This document shows positions 63,110-64,000 of a stretch of 64,000 nt of DNA, in pieces. Every line of letters starts with the position of its first letter. Positions within the stretch are counted from its first letter, which is position 1. The translations under genes were made by a program, and so were the position numbers. The notes under the pieces are model-generated. The model did no database searches and was not told the DNA's origin. It worked only from the letters and a program-made list of their open reading frames with translations. The DNA lies in NCBI GenBank assembly GCA_012103075.1, contig JAAVLQ010000001.1, positions 2,518,001 to 2,582,000 of the forward strand, written 5' to 3'. Source of the DNA: Brucella cytisi. Lineage in GTDB: Bacteria > Pseudomonadota > Alphaproteobacteria > Rhizobiales > Rhizobiaceae.

Positions 63110-64000
63110 TCACATATCGAAATTGATCATATTCTTCATGATGAAGATGCCGGTCAGCATCAAAACGGCTGCAATGCCCGGGAGCATATGGCCGGTGGAT
63201 GACGTGAAAAGCAGCGTCATATATTGCGGGCTCGTCAGATAGACGAGAACCATAACGATGAAAGGCAGCGCGCCGATGATCGCAGCCGAAGCCTTGGCTT
63301 CCATGGAAAGCGCATCGACCTTGGCCTTCATCTTCTTCCGGTCGCGCAGAACCTTTGAAAGATTATTGAGCGCTTCGGAAAGATTACCGCCTGCCTGCGC
63401 CTGTATCTGGATGACGATGGCGAAGAAGTTGGTTTCCGGGCAGGGCATGGAATCGGGCATCTTGCCGACTGCTTCAGGGATAGAAAGGCCGATCTGCTGT
63501 GCCTCGACCACCTTCTTGAACTCGCTCTTGACCGGTTCAACCGCCTCACTCGCAATAAGTCTCAGACCGTCATTAAGCGGCAGTCCTGCCCGGGTTGCGC
63601 GCACGATGACATCAAGCGCGTTGGGAAATTCTTCGAGGAATTTCTTCAGCCGACGCTTGCGCTTCTGCAGCACGAACCAGCGCGGCAAACCGAAAAAACC
63701 GGCAATTGCGATACCCGGCAGGAAAAGCAGCGGCGCGCCGAAAATCAGTGCGATGAATGTTGCGAGAAACGCCGCCATGCCGGAATAGATGTAGAATTTC
63801 TGCAAAGTGAGGCTCAGCCCCGCCTGCGCCAGAAGAATGCGCAGGGGCGGATATTTCTGGTTCTTCTCGCGCTGCTTCTGCCGCGCTTCCAGATCCTTGA
63901 TGTTATCCTGCAACTGCTTGCGGCGCTTTTGGATGTCGGCGTTTCTGTCGCGTTCGCTACGCGTTATCGCCCGTTCTGAACCGCTGTTGCGCACGGTTTC
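63110..64000 (-). CDS. tadB: Tad platform protein TadB (5' end outside window)
   Basis: The second T2SF-domain platform protein of the Tad pilus. A charged, coiled N-terminal stretch (RDRNADIQKRRKQLQDNIKD) precedes membrane helices (YIYSGMAAFLATFIALIFG). The core has LDVIVRATRAGLPLNDGLRL and FAIVIQIQAQAGGNLSEALN, and the C-terminal helices are AAVLMLTGIFIMKNMINFDM. The frame is open to the right edge (ETVRNSGSER), so the start lies outside. The frame is intact over the 297 codons seen. Together with tadC it marks the 3' end of a tad operon. Confidence 0.92.
   Translation of the reverse strand, partial: ETVRNSGSERAITRSERDRNADIQKRRKQLQDNIKDLEARQKQREKNQKYPPLRILLAQAGLSLTLQKFYIYSGMAAFLATFIALIFGAPLLFLPGIAIAGFFGLPRWFVLQKRKRRLKKFLEEFPNALDVIVRATRAGLPLNDGLRLIASEAVEPVKSEFKKVVEAQQIGLSIPEAVGKMPDSMPCPETNFFAIVIQIQAQAGGNLSEALNNLSKVLRDRKKMKAKVDALSMEAKASAAIIGALPFIVMVLVYLTSPQYMTLLFTSSTGHMLPGIAAVLMLTGIFIMKNMINFDM

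Overview
The window is a stretch of chromosome from an alphaproteobacterium of the order Rhizobiales, most probably Brucella (including the former Ochrobactrum). This is an inference from protein content and gene order: PmtA-type phosphatidylcholine synthesis, Irr divergent from fabA-fabB-fabI, long PstC and PstA proteins, phoH-ybeY-corC-lnt followed by an XRE regulator and metK, rimP-nusA-ylxR-infB-rbfA-truB, and a tad pilus locus at the right edge. No rRNA, tRNA, insertion sequence, prophage or CRISPR array was seen.

Layout: 1-6.2 kb holds the end of an unknown gene, dnaJ, pmtA, a flavin reductase, pyrF, a DUF1330 gene, an SMP-30-type lactonase and gshB. 6.2-16.2 kb is mixed: comM/yifB, a DnaB-like RecA ATPase, small enzymes, a transglutaminase-like periplasmic peptidase, a GNAT-peptidase C39 fusion coupled to a RimK-type ATP-grasp gene, rlpA, a DUF454 gene and a class I aminotransferase. 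16.4-23 kb is the phosphate regulon pstS-pstC-pstA-pstB-phoU-phoB behind a three-half-site Pho box. 23.5-26.8 kb holds a SleB-type cell wall hydrolase lipoprotein, a small lipoprotein, an M29 aminopeptidase and dps. 27-38 kb carries tsaB-rimI-plsC, miaB, phoH-ybeY-corC-lnt, an XRE regulator, metK and trmB. 38-49 kb is the translation and RNA block rimP-nusA-ylxR-infB-rbfA-truB, rpsO and pnp. 49-54.7 kb holds an RsmC-like methyltransferase, the fabA-fabB-fabI operon with Irr opposite, and metQ. 54.7-61 kb is accessory: GNAT, SH3-domain protein, 2-hydroxyacid dehydrogenase, alpha/beta hydrolase, MarR regulator with NlpC/P60 peptidase, and leucyl aminopeptidase. 61-64 kb holds a TadD-like lipoprotein opposite tadC and tadB.

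The dominant oddity is technical. Roughly seventy apparent one- or two-base indels break or locally scramble about forty genes, including essential ones (metK, nusA, infB, pnp, lnt, pyrF). Most lie in or beside short homopolymers and are more often losses than gains. I read them as sequencing or assembly errors, so the affected genes are annotated over their full reconstructed span and typed as CDS. Reconstructed lengths are what remains once each indel is corrected. About twenty genes read through cleanly.

I found no clearly novel large system. The best candidate for an under-described function is the coupled GNAT-C39 peptidase / RimK ATP-grasp pair at 10.9-13.5 kb. The most interesting non-coding structure is a family of eight REP-like intergenic repeats, one sitting inside the loop of a perfect 13-bp inverted repeat, and two adjacent palindromes that share 7-bp CTAGTGG/CCACTAG ends.
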